Shown: one piece after another, positions 18,030 through 27,682 of the stretch
Layout of the letters: each line of letters opens with the position of its first letter
Position numbering within the stretch: the stretch's first letter is position 1
Source: an uncultured Pelagibacteraceae bacterium
Lineage (GTDB): Bacteria > Pseudomonadota > Alphaproteobacteria > Pelagibacterales > Pelagibacteraceae
Reading direction: 5' to 3'
Length of the DNA: 64,000 nt
Assembly (NCBI GenBank): GCA_902589455.1
Contig: CACISX010000001.1
Span: forward strand, 1 to 64,000
The notes under the pieces: generated by a model
What the model was told of the DNA's origin: nothing
Databases searched by the model: none
What the model saw: the letters and a program-made list of their open reading frames with translations, nothing else
Translations under genes and position numbers: made by a program

Positions 18030-18520
18030 TGTTGATTATTGGAATTGATCCAGGGATCTCAGGATCAATCTGTTTTTTTCAGGATGGTATAATTAAAGAC
18101 GTAGTAGAAATGCCAACAATGACAGAAGGTAAAAAGAACAAGAGACAAGTAAATGGTCCCCAAATATTTAATGAAATTAGTGAAAGGATAAATAAGATTG
18201 ATAAAAAAAATATAAAAGTTGTAATAGAACAAGTTTCTGCAATGCCTGGTCAGGGAGTGACAAGCATGTTTAACTTTGGACAATCATTTGGTATTTTAAA
18301 AGGGATTTGTAGTGCTATGACTTTACCAGTTTATTATGTTAGGCCTGCAAAATGGAAAAAGTATTTTAATCTAATTAATTCGGAAAAAGACGCAAGCAGA
18401 ACCAGAGCTATTGAGATTTTCCCATATTTTTCTGCTCAATTATCTAGAAAAAAAGACTCCAATAAAGCTGATGCTATTTTAATAGCTAGTTTTTTCTTTG
18501 AAACCTTCAAACATGAATAG
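18026..18520 (+). CDS. ruvC: RuvC-like Holliday junction endonuclease
   Basis: This 164-residue RNase-H-fold nuclease has IIGIDPGISGSI with the first catalytic Asp at residue 8, VVIEQVSAMPGQG with Glu 68, and NKADAILIA with Asp 149. The last acidic pair of E. coli RuvC (D138 and D141) is reduced: the position three before Asp 149 is Asn 146. The MFNFGQSFGILKG and VRPAKWKKYF segments recall the RuvC-like proteins common in phages and SAR11. It follows yebC with an overlap, where ruvC is expected, but ruvA and ruvB do not follow; the next gene is tolQ. Confidence 0.85.
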   Translation: MMLIIGIDPGISGSICFFQDGIIKDVVEMPTMTEGKKNKRQVNGPQIFNEISERINKIDKKNIKVVIEQVSAMPGQGVTSMFNFGQSFGILKGICSAMTLPVYYVRPAKWKKYFNLINSEKDASRTRAIEIFPYFSAQLSRKKDSNKADAILIASFFFETFKHE

Positions 18521-18573
18521 TCAATTTAAATTGTTAGCCAAATTCATGACACATTTAAGTGTGAAGAGTAACT

Positions 18574-19248
18574 ATGGAAGCAGAAATCGCATCAAAAGCA
18601 ATTGAATTAGGAACAAATACAGATTTTTCATTATTTAGTTTATTTCTTAGGGCAGATATAGTTGTTAAATCTGTGATGATTATACTAATACTTTGTTCAG
18701 TTTATTCATGGGCAATAATATTTGATAAATTTAGATTATTTAAAAAAATAAATAAATCTTCTGAAGAATTCGAAGAGAAGTTTTGGAACTCTAAATCTGC
18801 AGAGACGTTTTATAATAGTTTACCAAATAAAATAGACGATCCAATGTCTTTAGTTTTCCAAGATGCTATGGAAGGCTTGTTAAAAAAAAAATCTAGAACA
18901 AATTTAAGTGAGAGAATGAGTGCGTCATTGGAAGCAGGAGTTGAAAGACAAATCACAAGGATTGAAAAAGGTTTTACATTTTTAGCAACAGTAGGTTCGA
19001 CAGCTCCATTTATTGGTTTGTTTGGAACAGTTTGGGGAATTATGAACTCTTTCCAATCAATTGCAATTTCGAGAAATACAAGTTTAGCTATAGTAGCTCC
19101 TGGTATTGCAGAAGCTTTATTTGCAACTGCTCTAGGACTCTTGGCTGCTATACCAGCTGTAGTTGCTTATAATAAGTTTAACAACGATTCAAAAAAGTAT
19201 TCTGAAAAATTAGAAAACTTTTCGAAAAGATTTTTAACCATTATTTAA
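18574..19248 (+). CDS. tolQ: Tol-Pal system protein TolQ
   Basis: This 224-residue MotA/TolQ/ExbB protein has three membrane helices (about 28-48, 132-152, 165-190). The late motif GLFGTVWGIMNSFQSIA followed by VAPGIAEALFATALGLLAAIPA identifies it. With TolR it forms the proton-driven motor of the Tol-Pal system that constricts the outer membrane at division. It opens the run tolQ-tolR-tolA-tolB-pal-cpoB, in the standard order. ybgC, often the first gene, is missing here. Confidence 0.96.
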   Translation: MEAEIASKAIELGTNTDFSLFSLFLRADIVVKSVMIILILCSVYSWAIIFDKFRLFKKINKSSEEFEEKFWNSKSAETFYNSLPNKIDDPMSLVFQDAMEGLLKKKSRTNLSERMSASLEAGVERQITRIEKGFTFLATVGSTAPFIGLFGTVWGIMNSFQSIAISRNTSLAIVAPGIAEALFATALGLLAAIPAVVAYNKFNNDSKKYSEKLENFSKRFLTII

Positions 19249-19665
19249 ATGGCTTTTAAATTTAATCGCTCTTCAAAAGAACCAATGAGCGAAATAAATG
19301 TTACCCCCTTTGTTGATGTTATGCTAGTTTTATTAATTATTTTTATGGTTACAGCGCCATTATTAACAGTTGGTGTTCAGGTTGATTTACCAGAGAGTTC
19401 AGCAGATTCACTGCCAGAGGAAACTGAGCCTTTGACCTTATCAATAAATGCAAAAGGTGAAATATTTATTCAAGAGGCAAAAGTCGAATATGATAATATT
19501 ATTGCAAAAGTTTTAGCAGTGTCAAAAAATCGGACTGATACCAGAATATATGTTAGAGGTGATAAAACAATTAATTACGGGAGGGTTCTTGAGATAATGG
19601 GGCTTCTTTCTGGATCAGGATTTACAAAGGTAGCTTTAATCTCAGAACCTCTTAAACAAAGGTAG
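19249..19665 (+). CDS. tolR: Tol-Pal system protein TolR
   Basis: This 138-residue protein starts directly after the tolQ stop. One N-terminal membrane helix carries the proton-path aspartate in SEINVTPFVDVMLVLLIIF, and the periplasmic ExbD/TolR domain follows (VDLPESSADSLPEE, IYVRGDKTINYGRV). It is full length and acts with TolQ in the inner membrane. Confidence 0.96.
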   Translation: MAFKFNRSSKEPMSEINVTPFVDVMLVLLIIFMVTAPLLTVGVQVDLPESSADSLPEETEPLTLSINAKGEIFIQEAKVEYDNIIAKVLAVSKNRTDTRIYVRGDKTINYGRVLEIMGLLSGSGFTKVALISEPLKQR

Positions 19666-19669
19666 TTAA

Positions 19670-20533
19670 GTGAATAGAAGTATAATTATTTCTTCTGTTA
19701 TGCATGCTATATTAATTATTGTTACCGCAATGAGTTTACCATTTTTAACTAAAAAACCTCTCGATATACCTCCAATTGTATCTGTTGAATTAATTCAAAT
19801 TGCTGAGAAAACAAATATTCCCTTTGCACCTAAAGCTAAAAAAACAATTGAAAAAGTAAAAGAAAAAGAGAAAAAATTAGTTTCTGAGCAAGCTCCTCCA
19901 AAAAAAATTAAAAAAAATAAAACAAAGACAGTTATTTCATCAGAAATAAATAAGAAAATAGAAAAACAAACCCCTAAAGCAATACCTCTTCCAGAAAAAA
20001 CTGTAAAAAAAATTAAAACTAAAGAAGAAAACAAACAAAATCCTGATAAAATAGATGACAAAGTTAAGCAAGTTTCTGAGTTTGAAAAAAAAGATTTTAT
20101 TGATCCAAATAATATTCAAGGTTTGATTGATAAGGCACAAGAAAAGAAGACAGCAGAAGTTATAAAAAAAAATAACGAAGTTTCTCAAGATCAAGTTAGA
20201 AACATTGAAAACACGGGACTTACACTAAGTGAGGAAGATGCCCTTAAAGCACAAATTTTTGGATGCTGGAGTATTCCATTAGGTTTGCCATATAATGAAA
20301 ATTTGTTGGTTAGAATTAAGTTAGAATTAAAACCTGATGGATCAATTACAAAAACTGAAATATTAGATCATGCAAGAATGAATAAGCCAGGGCAGGGTTT
20401 TTATAAAGTTTTAGCGGAAAGTGCTTTAAGAGCAGTAAAGTTGTGTCAACCTTTAAGAGTTCCAAGCACAGGATATGAAAGATGGAAAGAATTACAGTTA
20501 AATTTTGATGCAAGAGAGATGTTAGAAGGTTAA
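19670..20533 (+). CDS. tolA: Tol-Pal system protein TolA
   Basis: The gene has a GTG start 4 bases after tolR. The 287 residues show the TolA plan: an N-terminal membrane anchor (about 4-25), a long Lys/Glu/Pro-rich arm (about 45-185) that spans the periplasm, and a compact C-terminal domain with LKAQIFGCWSIPLG, IKLELKPDGSITKTEIL and a second Cys in AVKLCQPLRVP, giving a likely disulfide. TolA links the inner-membrane motor to Pal/TolB. The arm is shorter than in E. coli (421 residues in total there). Confidence 0.9.
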   Translation: MNRSIIISSVMHAILIIVTAMSLPFLTKKPLDIPPIVSVELIQIAEKTNIPFAPKAKKTIEKVKEKEKKLVSEQAPPKKIKKNKTKTVISSEINKKIEKQTPKAIPLPEKTVKKIKTKEENKQNPDKIDDKVKQVSEFEKKDFIDPNNIQGLIDKAQEKKTAEVIKKNNEVSQDQVRNIENTGLTLSEEDALKAQIFGCWSIPLGLPYNENLLVRIKLELKPDGSITKTEILDHARMNKPGQGFYKVLAESALRAVKLCQPLRVPSTGYERWKELQLNFDAREMLEG

Positions 20534-20544
20534 TATAAAATTTT

Positions 20545-21885
20545 ATGATAAAAAAAATCTTTTCAATTATTTTAATATTAATACCATTAAATGCTTATGC
20601 ATTAATTGAAGTTGATATTACCAGAGGTAATTTAAACCCGCTTCCATTAGCTGTATCACCCTTATCAATAGATGAAAAATCCAGATTAAGTTTTGAGGAA
20701 ATACTGAAAAAAGAAAATATTGGATCCGAAATTTCGTATATAGTGGAGAATAATTTAAAAACTTCAGGCTTATTTAATCCTTTAAATAAAAATGCATTTT
20801 TGCAGGCACCTGATATTGCTCATTTAAAACCTAGATTTGAGGATTGGAATTTAATTAAAGCACAAGCATTAATTACAGGAAAAGTAAATTATGTAGGAGA
20901 TAAATTAAGAGTAGAATTTAGATTGTGGGATGTTCTTGCGGCTAAGGAAATGATGGCATTAGCTTTTACAACAGTACCAACTAATTGGCGAAGAGTTGGA
21001 CATATAATTTCAGATAAAATTTATGAGAGATTAACAGGTGAAAAAGGATATTTCGATACAAGAATAATTTATGTTGCTGAGGAAGGTCCAAAAACTCAGA
21101 GGATAAAAAAGCTAGCAATAATGGATCAAGATGGATTTAATAATAAATTTTTAACTTTAGGAAACGAACTTGTTCTAACACCTAGATTTAATCCAGCTAG
21201 TCAAATGGTAACTTACTTGTCATACTTTAAGAATATGCCAAGAGTATATCTGTTAGATATAGAAAGCGGTACTCAAGAAGTAGTTGGAGATTTTCCTGGC
21301 ATGACTTTTGCGCCAAGATTTTCACCAGATGGTAAAAAAATTATAATGAGTTTTGCAAAAGATGGGAAATCAGATATTTATACTATGGATTTAGAAAATC
21401 GAATAGTAGAGAAAATTACTAATCATCCCTCTATCGATACTTCACCCTCCTATTCTCCTGATGGAAAATACATTACTTTTAATTCTGATAGGAGTGGATA
21501 TCAGCAAATTTATATTATGAGAAGTGATGGTAGTAATGTTAAGCGTATTTCTTTTGGTAATGGAATATATGGAACACCTGTATGGTCACCTAGGGGAGAT
21601 TTGATTGCATTTACAAAATTACATAAAGGTAAATTTTATATTGGAGTGATGAGAACTGACGGCAGTGGAGAAAGATTGTTAACAGAAAATTATTATCAAG
21701 AAGCGCCATCATGGTCTCCAAATGGAAGAGTTTTAATTTTTTATCGAGAAACTAAAACTAACAAAAAAGGAGAAGGCTTCTCTGCTAAATTGTGGTCAAT
21801 AGATTTAACAGGATATAATGAGAGATTAATAATAACTCCTACAGATGCATCTGACCCATCATGGTCATCTTTATTGAGTAATTAA
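20545..21885 (+). CDS. tolB: Tol-Pal system periplasmic protein TolB
   Basis: This 446-residue protein has a signal peptide ([19 protein letters not shown]), an N-terminal D1 domain with INLE-type fold (about 20-165), and a six-bladed beta-propeller with repeated blades recognisable by [32 protein letters not shown] and [10 protein letters not shown]. TolB binds Pal and competes with peptidoglycan. It lies 11 bases after tolA. Confidence 0.95.
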   Translation: MIKKIFSIILILIPLNAYALIEVDITRGNLNPLPLAVSPLSIDEKSRLSFEEILKKENIGSEISYIVENNLKTSGLFNPLNKNAFLQAPDIAHLKPRFEDWNLIKAQALITGKVNYVGDKLRVEFRLWDVLAAKEMMALAFTTVPTNWRRVGHIISDKIYERLTGEKGYFDTRIIYVAEEGPKTQRIKKLAIMDQDGFNNKFLTLGNELVLTPRFNPASQMVTYLSYFKNMPRVYLLDIESGTQEVVGDFPGMTFAPRFSPDGKKIIMSFAKDGKSDIYTMDLENRIVEKITNHPSIDTSPSYSPDGKYITFNSDRSGYQQIYIMRSDGSNVKRISFGNGIYGTPVWSPRGDLIAFTKLHKGKFYIGVMRTDGSGERLLTENYYQEAPSWSPNGRVLIFYRETKTNKKGEGFSAKLWSIDLTGYNERLIITPTDASDPSWSSLLSN

Positions 21886-21927
21886 TTGAGGATTAAATAA
21901 ACTTCTGATTGAATATCACAAATTTTC

Positions 21928-21956
21928 TTGATTTTTGTACTTGAAACATCTATCTA
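21928..21956 (+). promoter_or_regulatory. Candidate sigma-70 promoter for pal
   Basis: A -35 box TTGATT (21928-21933), a 17-base spacer and a -10 box TATCTA (21951-21956) lie in the 118-base gap between tolB and pal, predicting a transcript start near 21963. This gap is long for this genome and would let pal be made at a higher level than the upstream tol genes. It is read from the sequence only. Confidence 0.45.
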
Positions 21957-22003
21957 GTTGTGAAAAAGTTAAGAAATTGAAATTAGCAGCAAGGAGCATT
22001 TTA

Positions 22004-22564
22004 ATGAGATTAAGCAAAATTTTTAAAAACACACTTTTAGTAATAATGGCTTGTATAGTTCTGACAGCCTGCGCAACTAAAAAAGAAGTTGAAACTCAGA
22101 CAACAGCTACATCAACAACTGAAACTAAAACAGAGGTTGCTGAACCTAAAGCTGAACCTATTGAGCCTATAGCAGGTCAAATGCAAAGTGATGTTTATAC
22201 AGGAACAGATACTGTTGGGTATCTTGCCGAAGGTGTTAAGGACAGAGTATTCTTTGCTACAAATGAATCTGTTTTAACGACTGCTTCTAGAGAAACTTTG
22301 AGAGCACAGGCGGCATGGTTAAGAAAGAATCCTGATGTAACAGTAGTAGTTGAAGGACATGCAGACGAAAGAGGCACAAGAGAATATAACTTGGCACTTG
22401 GCGAAAGAAGAGCTAACGCAGCCAAAGATTATTTAATGACTTACGGCATATCCTCTGACAGAATAACTGTACTAAGTTATGGTAAAGAAAGACCAGTTGA
22501 TCCTGGATCTACACCGTTAGCTTGGTCAAAAAATAGAAGATCGGTTACAGTTAAAGCAAATTAA
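22004..22564 (+). CDS. pal: Peptidoglycan-associated lipoprotein Pal
   Basis: The start is set at ATG 22004, preceded by AAGGAG with a 7-base spacer; an upstream in-frame start at 21935 would destroy the signal peptide. The 186-residue protein begins MRLSKIFKNTLLVIMA and has the lipobox LTAC with Cys 23 as the lipidated residue. The C-terminal OmpA-like domain contains VVVEGHADERGTREYNLALG and RRANAAKDYLM, which bind peptidoglycan. Pal anchors the outer membrane to the wall and is the partner of TolB/TolA. Confidence 0.95.
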   Translation: MRLSKIFKNTLLVIMACIVLTACATKKEVETQTTATSTTETKTEVAEPKAEPIEPIAGQMQSDVYTGTDTVGYLAEGVKDRVFFATNESVLTTASRETLRAQAAWLRKNPDVTVVVEGHADERGTREYNLALGERRANAAKDYLMTYGISSDRITVLSYGKERPVDPGSTPLAWSKNRRSVTVKAN

Positions 22565-22575
22565 TTTAAAAATTT

Positions 22576-22614
22576 AAGACCCCAAAAATATAATAGTTTT
22601 GGGGTCTTTTTTTT
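22576..22614 (+). terminator. Rho-independent terminator after pal
   Basis: A perfect 12-bp stem (AAGACCCCAAAA with TTTTGGGGTCTT), a 9-base loop and a run of eight T beginning inside the stem (22607-22614). It closes the tolQ-pal unit and separates it from cpoB. It is the clearest intrinsic terminator in the window. Confidence 0.9.
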
Positions 22615-22645
22615 GCCATTTTTATAATCATAAACTCTTTCATAA

Positions 22646-23665
22646 ATGAGATTTTTATTAAAATTAATTTTTATAAAACTGGTTTTTATCTTCAACGTTT
22701 TATATTCAAGTATCTCTAATGCTGACAATCATAATATTTATGAAACACTAGAAATTATTAAAAATGATCTCAAAACACTCGAAAGAGCAGTTTATTCTGG
22801 ATCGATTGAAATTCAAAACAAAACAACTAACAATTCTAATTCAGATATAGATTTAAATTCAGAAGATGTGCTTACAAGACATTTACTTAAATTATCTGAA
22901 GTTGAAGATCAATTTAGAGAATTAACAAATAAATTTGAGGAAATTAATTTTAAACTAGATAAGTTATCAAATAGACTAACCAAGATTCAAGCTGATACTC
23001 AAGTAAGATTTCAGGAAATTGATACAGAATTAGTTAATATAAATTCAAATAATAAATCTAATAATGAAAATTCCCAATTAAGTTTAAAGCCAAAAGTAGA
23101 GGAAAACAAAATATTACCCGGTAGTTCTGAACCACAACTTTTGGGTACAATTACATACAAAGATACTGAAACATCAGACACAACTCAAAAAATTCAATCA
23201 GTAGATACTACTGCTTCGGTTGTGACAGAAAAATTTGAGACAGAAGAAAAGATATTACCACAAGATATTACAATTAAAAAACAATATGAATTTGCTACGA
23301 GTTTTTTGAAAGTTGGAGATTACAGTATGGCTGAGAGAGCTTTTAAAGAATTTGTAACTACTCACTCAGATCATGAGTTAGCTGGAAGTGCCCAATATTG
23401 GTATGCTGAGACATTTAGAATAAGACAACTTTATACTGATGCTGCAACAGCTTATCTTGAAGGATATCAAAAATACCCAAAAGGAAAAAAAGCACCAATA
23501 AATCTTTTAAAACTTGGAGTATCAATGGTTCAAATTGGTGAAAAAGATCAGGGATGTAAAATGATTAATGGTGTAAGTTTACAATATCCTGATGCTAATC
23601 AGTCTGTATTACAAAAAGCAAAATATGAGTCCAAAAAATTTGAATGCATTAAGCAAGACTCATAA
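22646..23665 (+). CDS. cpoB: Cell division coordinator CpoB (YbgF)
   Basis: This 339-residue protein has a signal peptide (about 1-26), a coiled-coil segment (about 75-130) that trimerises in E. coli, a poorly conserved linker, and C-terminal tetratricopeptide repeats from about residue 210 (QYEFATSFLKVGDYSMAERA, SAQYWYAETF, APINLLKLGVSM). CpoB links the Tol system with peptidoglycan synthesis at division. It follows pal but lies beyond the terminator, so it has its own promoter or depends on readthrough. Its end overlaps tilS. Confidence 0.88.
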   Translation: MRFLLKLIFIKLVFIFNVLYSSISNADNHNIYETLEIIKNDLKTLERAVYSGSIEIQNKTTNNSNSDIDLNSEDVLTRHLLKLSEVEDQFRELTNKFEEINFKLDKLSNRLTKIQADTQVRFQEIDTELVNINSNNKSNNENSQLSLKPKVEENKILPGSSEPQLLGTITYKDTETSDTTQKIQSVDTTASVVTEKFETEEKILPQDITIKKQYEFATSFLKVGDYSMAERAFKEFVTTHSDHELAGSAQYWYAETFRIRQLYTDAATAYLEGYQKYPKGKKAPINLLKLGVSMVQIGEKDQGCKMINGVSLQYPDANQSVLQKAKYESKKFECIKQDS

Positions 23666-24653
23666 GTTTTTAATTAATAAATTAAAAGACAAAAAAATTT
23701 TTGAAGTTTATAAAAAATTTGAAAAATATCTTAAAGTTGACCAAGATTTTATTGTTGCTGTATCTGGTGGGCCAGATAGCTTAGCCTTATCCTATTTGGC
23801 TAAAATTTATTCAATTAAGAAATCCATAAAAGTTAAATATTTTATAATTGATCATAAATTAAGAGAAAATTCTTCAAGTGAAGTAAAATTTGTAAAAAAC
23901 CTTTTTAGAAAATTATCAATAAAACTAACTATTTTAAAATGGACTGGTAATAAACCTGTAAATAATATTCAATCTATAGCAAGAGCTAAAAGATACAAAC
24001 TTTTAATTAATAAAGCTAAAAAATTAAAAATAAATTATATTTTATTAGGTCATCATAATGATGATTTAATAGAAAATTTTTTTATTAGATTCTTAAGAGG
24101 AAGTGGCTTAAACGGACTAGTATCTTTTGATGAAAAATCTGAAAATGAAAAAATTAATTTAATTAGACCTTTATTGAAATTTTCTAAAAAAGATCTATTG
24201 CATATTTCTAAAAAAGTTTTTGAGACTTTTGTTGTAGATCCTTCAAATGAAAATGATCAATTTAAAAGAGTAAAAATCAGAAATTTAATTAAAAATTTGC
24301 AATTAGAGGGTTTGAACAAAGATAAATTTAATTTGACAATTAAAAATCTAAAGTCTGCTAGTAATTCTATAAAATTCTATGTTGATAAGAATATTATTAA
24401 TAATTCTACTATTTTTACAAAAAAAAAAATGATTTTTCTAAATAAAGATTTTTTTAATCAGCCTGAGGAAGTAGTATTTAGATCTCTGACAAACGTTATA
24501 AAAATTATAGGTAAAAAATATTATCCTGTAAGAGGAAAAAAAATTGATAAAATAGTTGAGTTAGTTAAAAACAATAGACAATTTAAAACCACATTAGGAA
24601 ATTGTATAATTAAGAAGGTAAATGATACAATAATTCTATCAAAAGAGCTTTAA
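23625..24653 (+). CDS. tilS: tRNA(Ile)-lysidine synthase
   Basis: The PP-loop motif VAVSGGPDSLALSYL identifies an N-type ATP pyrophosphatase of the TilS family, which converts C34 of the CAU tRNA-Ile to lysidine so that it reads AUA. LGHHNDDLIENFFIRFLRGSGLNG and VDPSNEND are further signatures. I choose ATG 23625 (342 residues), which overlaps cpoB by 41 bases; an in-frame start at 23592 would only lengthen the overlap. TilS before ftsH is a conserved order. AUA codons are frequent in this AT-rich genome, so the enzyme is important. Confidence 0.92.
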   Translation: MSPKNLNALSKTHKFLINKLKDKKIFEVYKKFEKYLKVDQDFIVAVSGGPDSLALSYLAKIYSIKKSIKVKYFIIDHKLRENSSSEVKFVKNLFRKLSIKLTILKWTGNKPVNNIQSIARAKRYKLLINKAKKLKINYILLGHHNDDLIENFFIRFLRGSGLNGLVSFDEKSENEKINLIRPLLKFSKKDLLHISKKVFETFVVDPSNENDQFKRVKIRNLIKNLQLEGLNKDKFNLTIKNLKSASNSIKFYVDKNIINNSTIFTKKKMIFLNKDFFNQPEEVVFRSLTNVIKIIGKKYYPVRGKKIDKIVELVKNNRQFKTTLGNCIIKKVNDTIILSKEL

Positions 24654-24715
24654 AGTTGTTAAATAATTGATATTTTGTCACTTGTTAATTTACTAATAAT
24701 TCTTATCTTAATTGT

Positions 24716-26623
24716 ATGAATATGAAAAATTTAGCAATGTGGGGTATAATAGTTTTCTTAACTATTGGTCTTTACAACATATTCAAGAATCCTCAGTCTA
24801 ATATTAGGGGTGGAAATCAGATAATTTTTTCGGATTTTTTAACTTCTGTTGATAACGGCGAGGTTTTAAAAGTTGAAATTCAAGGAAATAATATAAAAGG
24901 GGTTTATGCGAATGGTAATAGCTTCTCTACATATGCTCCTAATGACCCAAATTTAATTGAAAAATTGTCAGATAAAGGTGTAAGTATTTCAGCAGCACCT
25001 CTAGAGGAAAAGATGCCTTCTTTATTTGGCGTACTTCTTTCATGGTTTCCAATGTTATTATTAATTGCAGTTTGGATCTTTTTTATGAGACAAATGCAAG
25101 GGGGCAAAGGTGGAGCTATGGGTTTTGGTAAATCAAAAGCTAAAATGATGAATGAACTTAAAGGCAAAGTTACTTTTAATGATGTTGCGGGTGTTGAGGA
25201 AGCGAAAGAAGAAGTTGAGGAAATTGTAGAATTTTTAAAAGATCCAAAAAAATTTAGTAGGTTAGGAGGAAAGATACCTAGAGGAGCTTTGTTAGTTGGT
25301 CCTCCAGGCACAGGTAAAACACTTTTAGCAAGAGCTATAGCAGGTGAAGCAGGAGTTCCTTTTTTTACAATTTCAGGATCTGATTTCGTTGAAATGTTTG
25401 TAGGTGTAGGGGCTTCAAGAGTAAGAGATATGTTTGAACAAGGAAAAAAAAATTCCCCATGTATAATTTTCATCGATGAAATTGATGCAGTAGGAAGAAG
25501 TAGAGGAGCTGGCCTAGGTGGAGGGAATGATGAGAGAGAACAAACTTTAAACCAGTTATTAGTTGAAATGGATGGCTTTGATACTAACGAAGGTGTAATT
25601 ATTATAGCAGCAACAAATAGACCAGACGTACTTGATCCAGCATTATTAAGACCTGGAAGATTTGATAGGCAGGTAGTAGTTTCTAATCCTGATATAATTG
25701 GAAGAGAAAAAATTCTAAAAGTACATGTAAAAAAAATTAAAATGTCTCCTGATGTTAACTTAAGAACTATAGCCAGAGGCACTCCAGGTTTTTCAGGTGC
25801 AGATTTGGCAAATTTAGTTAATGAAGCAGCTTTATTAGCAGCCAGAAAAAATAAAAGAATTGTTACATTATTAGAGTTTGAGGAGGCAAAAGATAAAGTA
25901 ATGATGGGTGCTGAAAGACGATCAATGGTAATGACTGAAGATGAGAAAAAATTAACCGCTTATCACGAAGGTGGTCATGCTCTAGTTTCGTTTAATATGC
26001 CAAGTTATGATCCAATCCATAAAGCTACAATCATACCAAGAGGAAGAGCTTTAGGGATGGTTATGAATTTACCAGAAAGAGATAAACACGGTTACTCAAT
26101 AAAATATCTTAAAGCAAGACTAGCAGTTTGTTTTGGTGGCAGAGTTGCTGAGGAATTAATTTTTGGAAAAGATAATATATCTACAGGCGCTGGTGGTGGA
26201 AATGGTTCTGATATTAACCAGGCTACACAGCTAGCTAGAGCAATGGTTACAAAATATGGAATGAGTGAAGAAATGGGCCCAGTAGAATATGGAGAAAACC
26301 AAGAAGAAGTGTTTTTGGGTAGATCTGTGACTCAAACCCAATCAGTCTCAGAAGAAGTCGCACAAAGGATTGATAAAGAAATAAGAAAGCTCGTAGATGA
26401 GGGGTACAACCAAGCTAAGCAAATTTTAACAGAAAAAATAGACGATTTACATAAAATTGCCAAAGCTCTAATAACTTACGAAACTTTAACAGGTGAAGAG
26501 ATAGAAAATATAATCAATAAAAATTTATATCCTAAAGATAAAATAATAGATAGTCCAGAGTCAAAAGATGATCAAGATTCAGCTTTAGGTGCGATGGGTT
26601 TAAAACCAAAAATAGTTCATTAA
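24716..26623 (+). CDS. ftsH: ATP-dependent zinc metalloprotease FtsH
   Basis: The 635 residues comprise two N-terminal membrane helices (about 5-22 and 103-124), an AAA domain with Walker A GPPGTGKT (195-202), Walker [14 protein letters not shown], the second region of homology around [19 protein letters not shown], and the zinc protease site HEGGH (417-421). FtsH degrades membrane proteins and labile regulators such as RpoH, whose gene is at 31116-32009. HflK and HflC, which modulate FtsH, are encoded at 54.3-56.3 kb. The 62-base upstream gap contains a possible TTGTCA/TAATTC promoter (24675-24702). Confidence 0.98.
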   Translation: MNMKNLAMWGIIVFLTIGLYNIFKNPQSNIRGGNQIIFSDFLTSVDNGEVLKVEIQGNNIKGVYANGNSFSTYAPNDPNLIEKLSDKGVSISAAPLEEKMPSLFGVLLSWFPMLLLIAVWIFFMRQMQGGKGGAMGFGKSKAKMMNELKGKVTFNDVAGVEEAKEEVEEIVEFLKDPKKFSRLGGKIPRGALLVGPPGTGKTLLARAIAGEAGVPFFTISGSDFVEMFVGVGASRVRDMFEQGKKNSPCIIFIDEIDAVGRSRGAGLGGGNDEREQTLNQLLVEMDGFDTNEGVIIIAATNRPDVLDPALLRPGRFDRQVVVSNPDIIGREKILKVHVKKIKMSPDVNLRTIARGTPGFSGADLANLVNEAALLAARKNKRIVTLLEFEEAKDKVMMGAERRSMVMTEDEKKLTAYHEGGHALVSFNMPSYDPIHKATIIPRGRALGMVMNLPERDKHGYSIKYLKARLAVCFGGRVAEELIFGKDNISTGAGGGNGSDINQATQLARAMVTKYGMSEEMGPVEYGENQEEVFLGRSVTQTQSVSEEVAQRIDKEIRKLVDEGYNQAKQILTEKIDDLHKIAKALITYETLTGEEIENIINKNLYPKDKIIDSPESKDDQDSALGAMGLKPKIVH

Positions 26624-26629
26624 TAAATA

Positions 26630-27682
26630 ATGAAAAGATATTACACAAGGGCGTGTAATTTCTATTTTGGCAAACAGTCAAAAAACCTAGTTCATAGAAA
26701 AAAAACTATATCATTGCATCAGATTAAAGAATTATCATTTGATCACGTTGAAATTATTACAAGAAAATCGAGAAAAAAAATTTCTATACATCGAATTAAA
26801 TATTTGCCTAAAAATTTAAATAAAAAAATCAATGGAGATATAAAAAAAATTTGTTCAAAAAAAATAAATTTTTCTAATTTTAATTTTAAAAAAATTCCAA
26901 ATATATTGGGAGTGTTAAATCTTACACCTGATAGTTTTTCTGACGGAGGAAAATTTACTAAAAAAAACAAAGCTATAAGACATGCGTTAAATATGTATGA
27001 GAAGGGTGCAAATTTAATAGATGTTGGTGGTGAGTCAACAAGACCAGGATCAAAATCTGTTAATGAAAAACATGAGTGGAATAGGATAAATAAAATTTTA
27101 AAATTAATTATAAAAAAAATACCAGTATCCTTGGATACAAGAAAATCTGAAATTATGCAAAAAGGTATAGAATTAGGAGTAAAGTTAATTAATGATGTTT
27201 CAGGATTAAATTATGATCCCAAAACAATAAATATTTTAAAAAAGCATAAAATTCCATTTGTAATTCAGCATTCCATTGGATCACCAGAAAATATGCAGAA
27301 AAACCCTAAGTATAAAAATGAACTATTAGATATATATGATTTTTTTGAGGATAAGATTAAGTTAATAAGATCCAAGGGCATAAAGCATAATAATATAATT
27401 CTAGATCCTGGAATTGGATTTGGAAAAAATTTGAAACATAATATGAGTCTAATTAGAGATATTTCTATTTTTCATTCTCTTGGTTTTCCTATACTTGTCG
27501 GTAATTCAAGAAAAAGATTTATTAAAGATATATCTAAAAAAAATGATAGCAATAGAAGAATTGGTGGATCAACTGCGTCCTCAATATATTTATTGATGCA
27601 AGGGATTCAGATTTTGAGAATACATGATGTAAATGAAGTAATGCAAGGAATTAAAGTTTTTAAAGAGATAATAAACAAATAA
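26630..27682 (+). CDS. folP: Dihydropteroate synthase with N-terminal extension
   Basis: The C-terminal 260 residues are a standard dihydropteroate synthase barrel: GVLNLTPDSFSDGGKF, LIDVGGESTRPGSK, INDVSGLNYDP, ILDPGIGFGKN and GNSRKRFI. It joins p-aminobenzoate to the pterin diphosphate in folate synthesis. The first 88 residues are an extra, very basic segment with no motif I know (start MKRYYTRACNFYFGKQSKNL), so the protein is 350 residues instead of about 280. Its end overlaps glmM by one base, the folP-glmM order seen widely. Confidence 0.95.
   Translation: MKRYYTRACNFYFGKQSKNLVHRKKTISLHQIKELSFDHVEIITRKSRKKISIHRIKYLPKNLNKKINGDIKKICSKKINFSNFNFKKIPNILGVLNLTPDSFSDGGKFTKKNKAIRHALNMYEKGANLIDVGGESTRPGSKSVNEKHEWNRINKILKLIIKKIPVSLDTRKSEIMQKGIELGVKLINDVSGLNYDPKTINILKKHKIPFVIQHSIGSPENMQKNPKYKNELLDIYDFFEDKIKLIRSKGIKHNNIILDPGIGFGKNLKHNMSLIRDISIFHSLGFPILVGNSRKRFIKDISKKNDSNRRIGGSTASSIYLLMQGIQILRIHDVNEVMQGIKVFKEIINK

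Noticed and set aside
20545..20603. A sigma-32 promoter or attenuator for tolB
   Set aside because: The 11-base gap after tolA leaves no room and no consensus was found.
24904..25782. A 292-residue open frame on the minus strand inside ftsH
   Set aside because: It is antisense to the conserved AAA domain, Ser/Pro/Ile-rich, with no recognisable motif. It is a shadow of the real gene.
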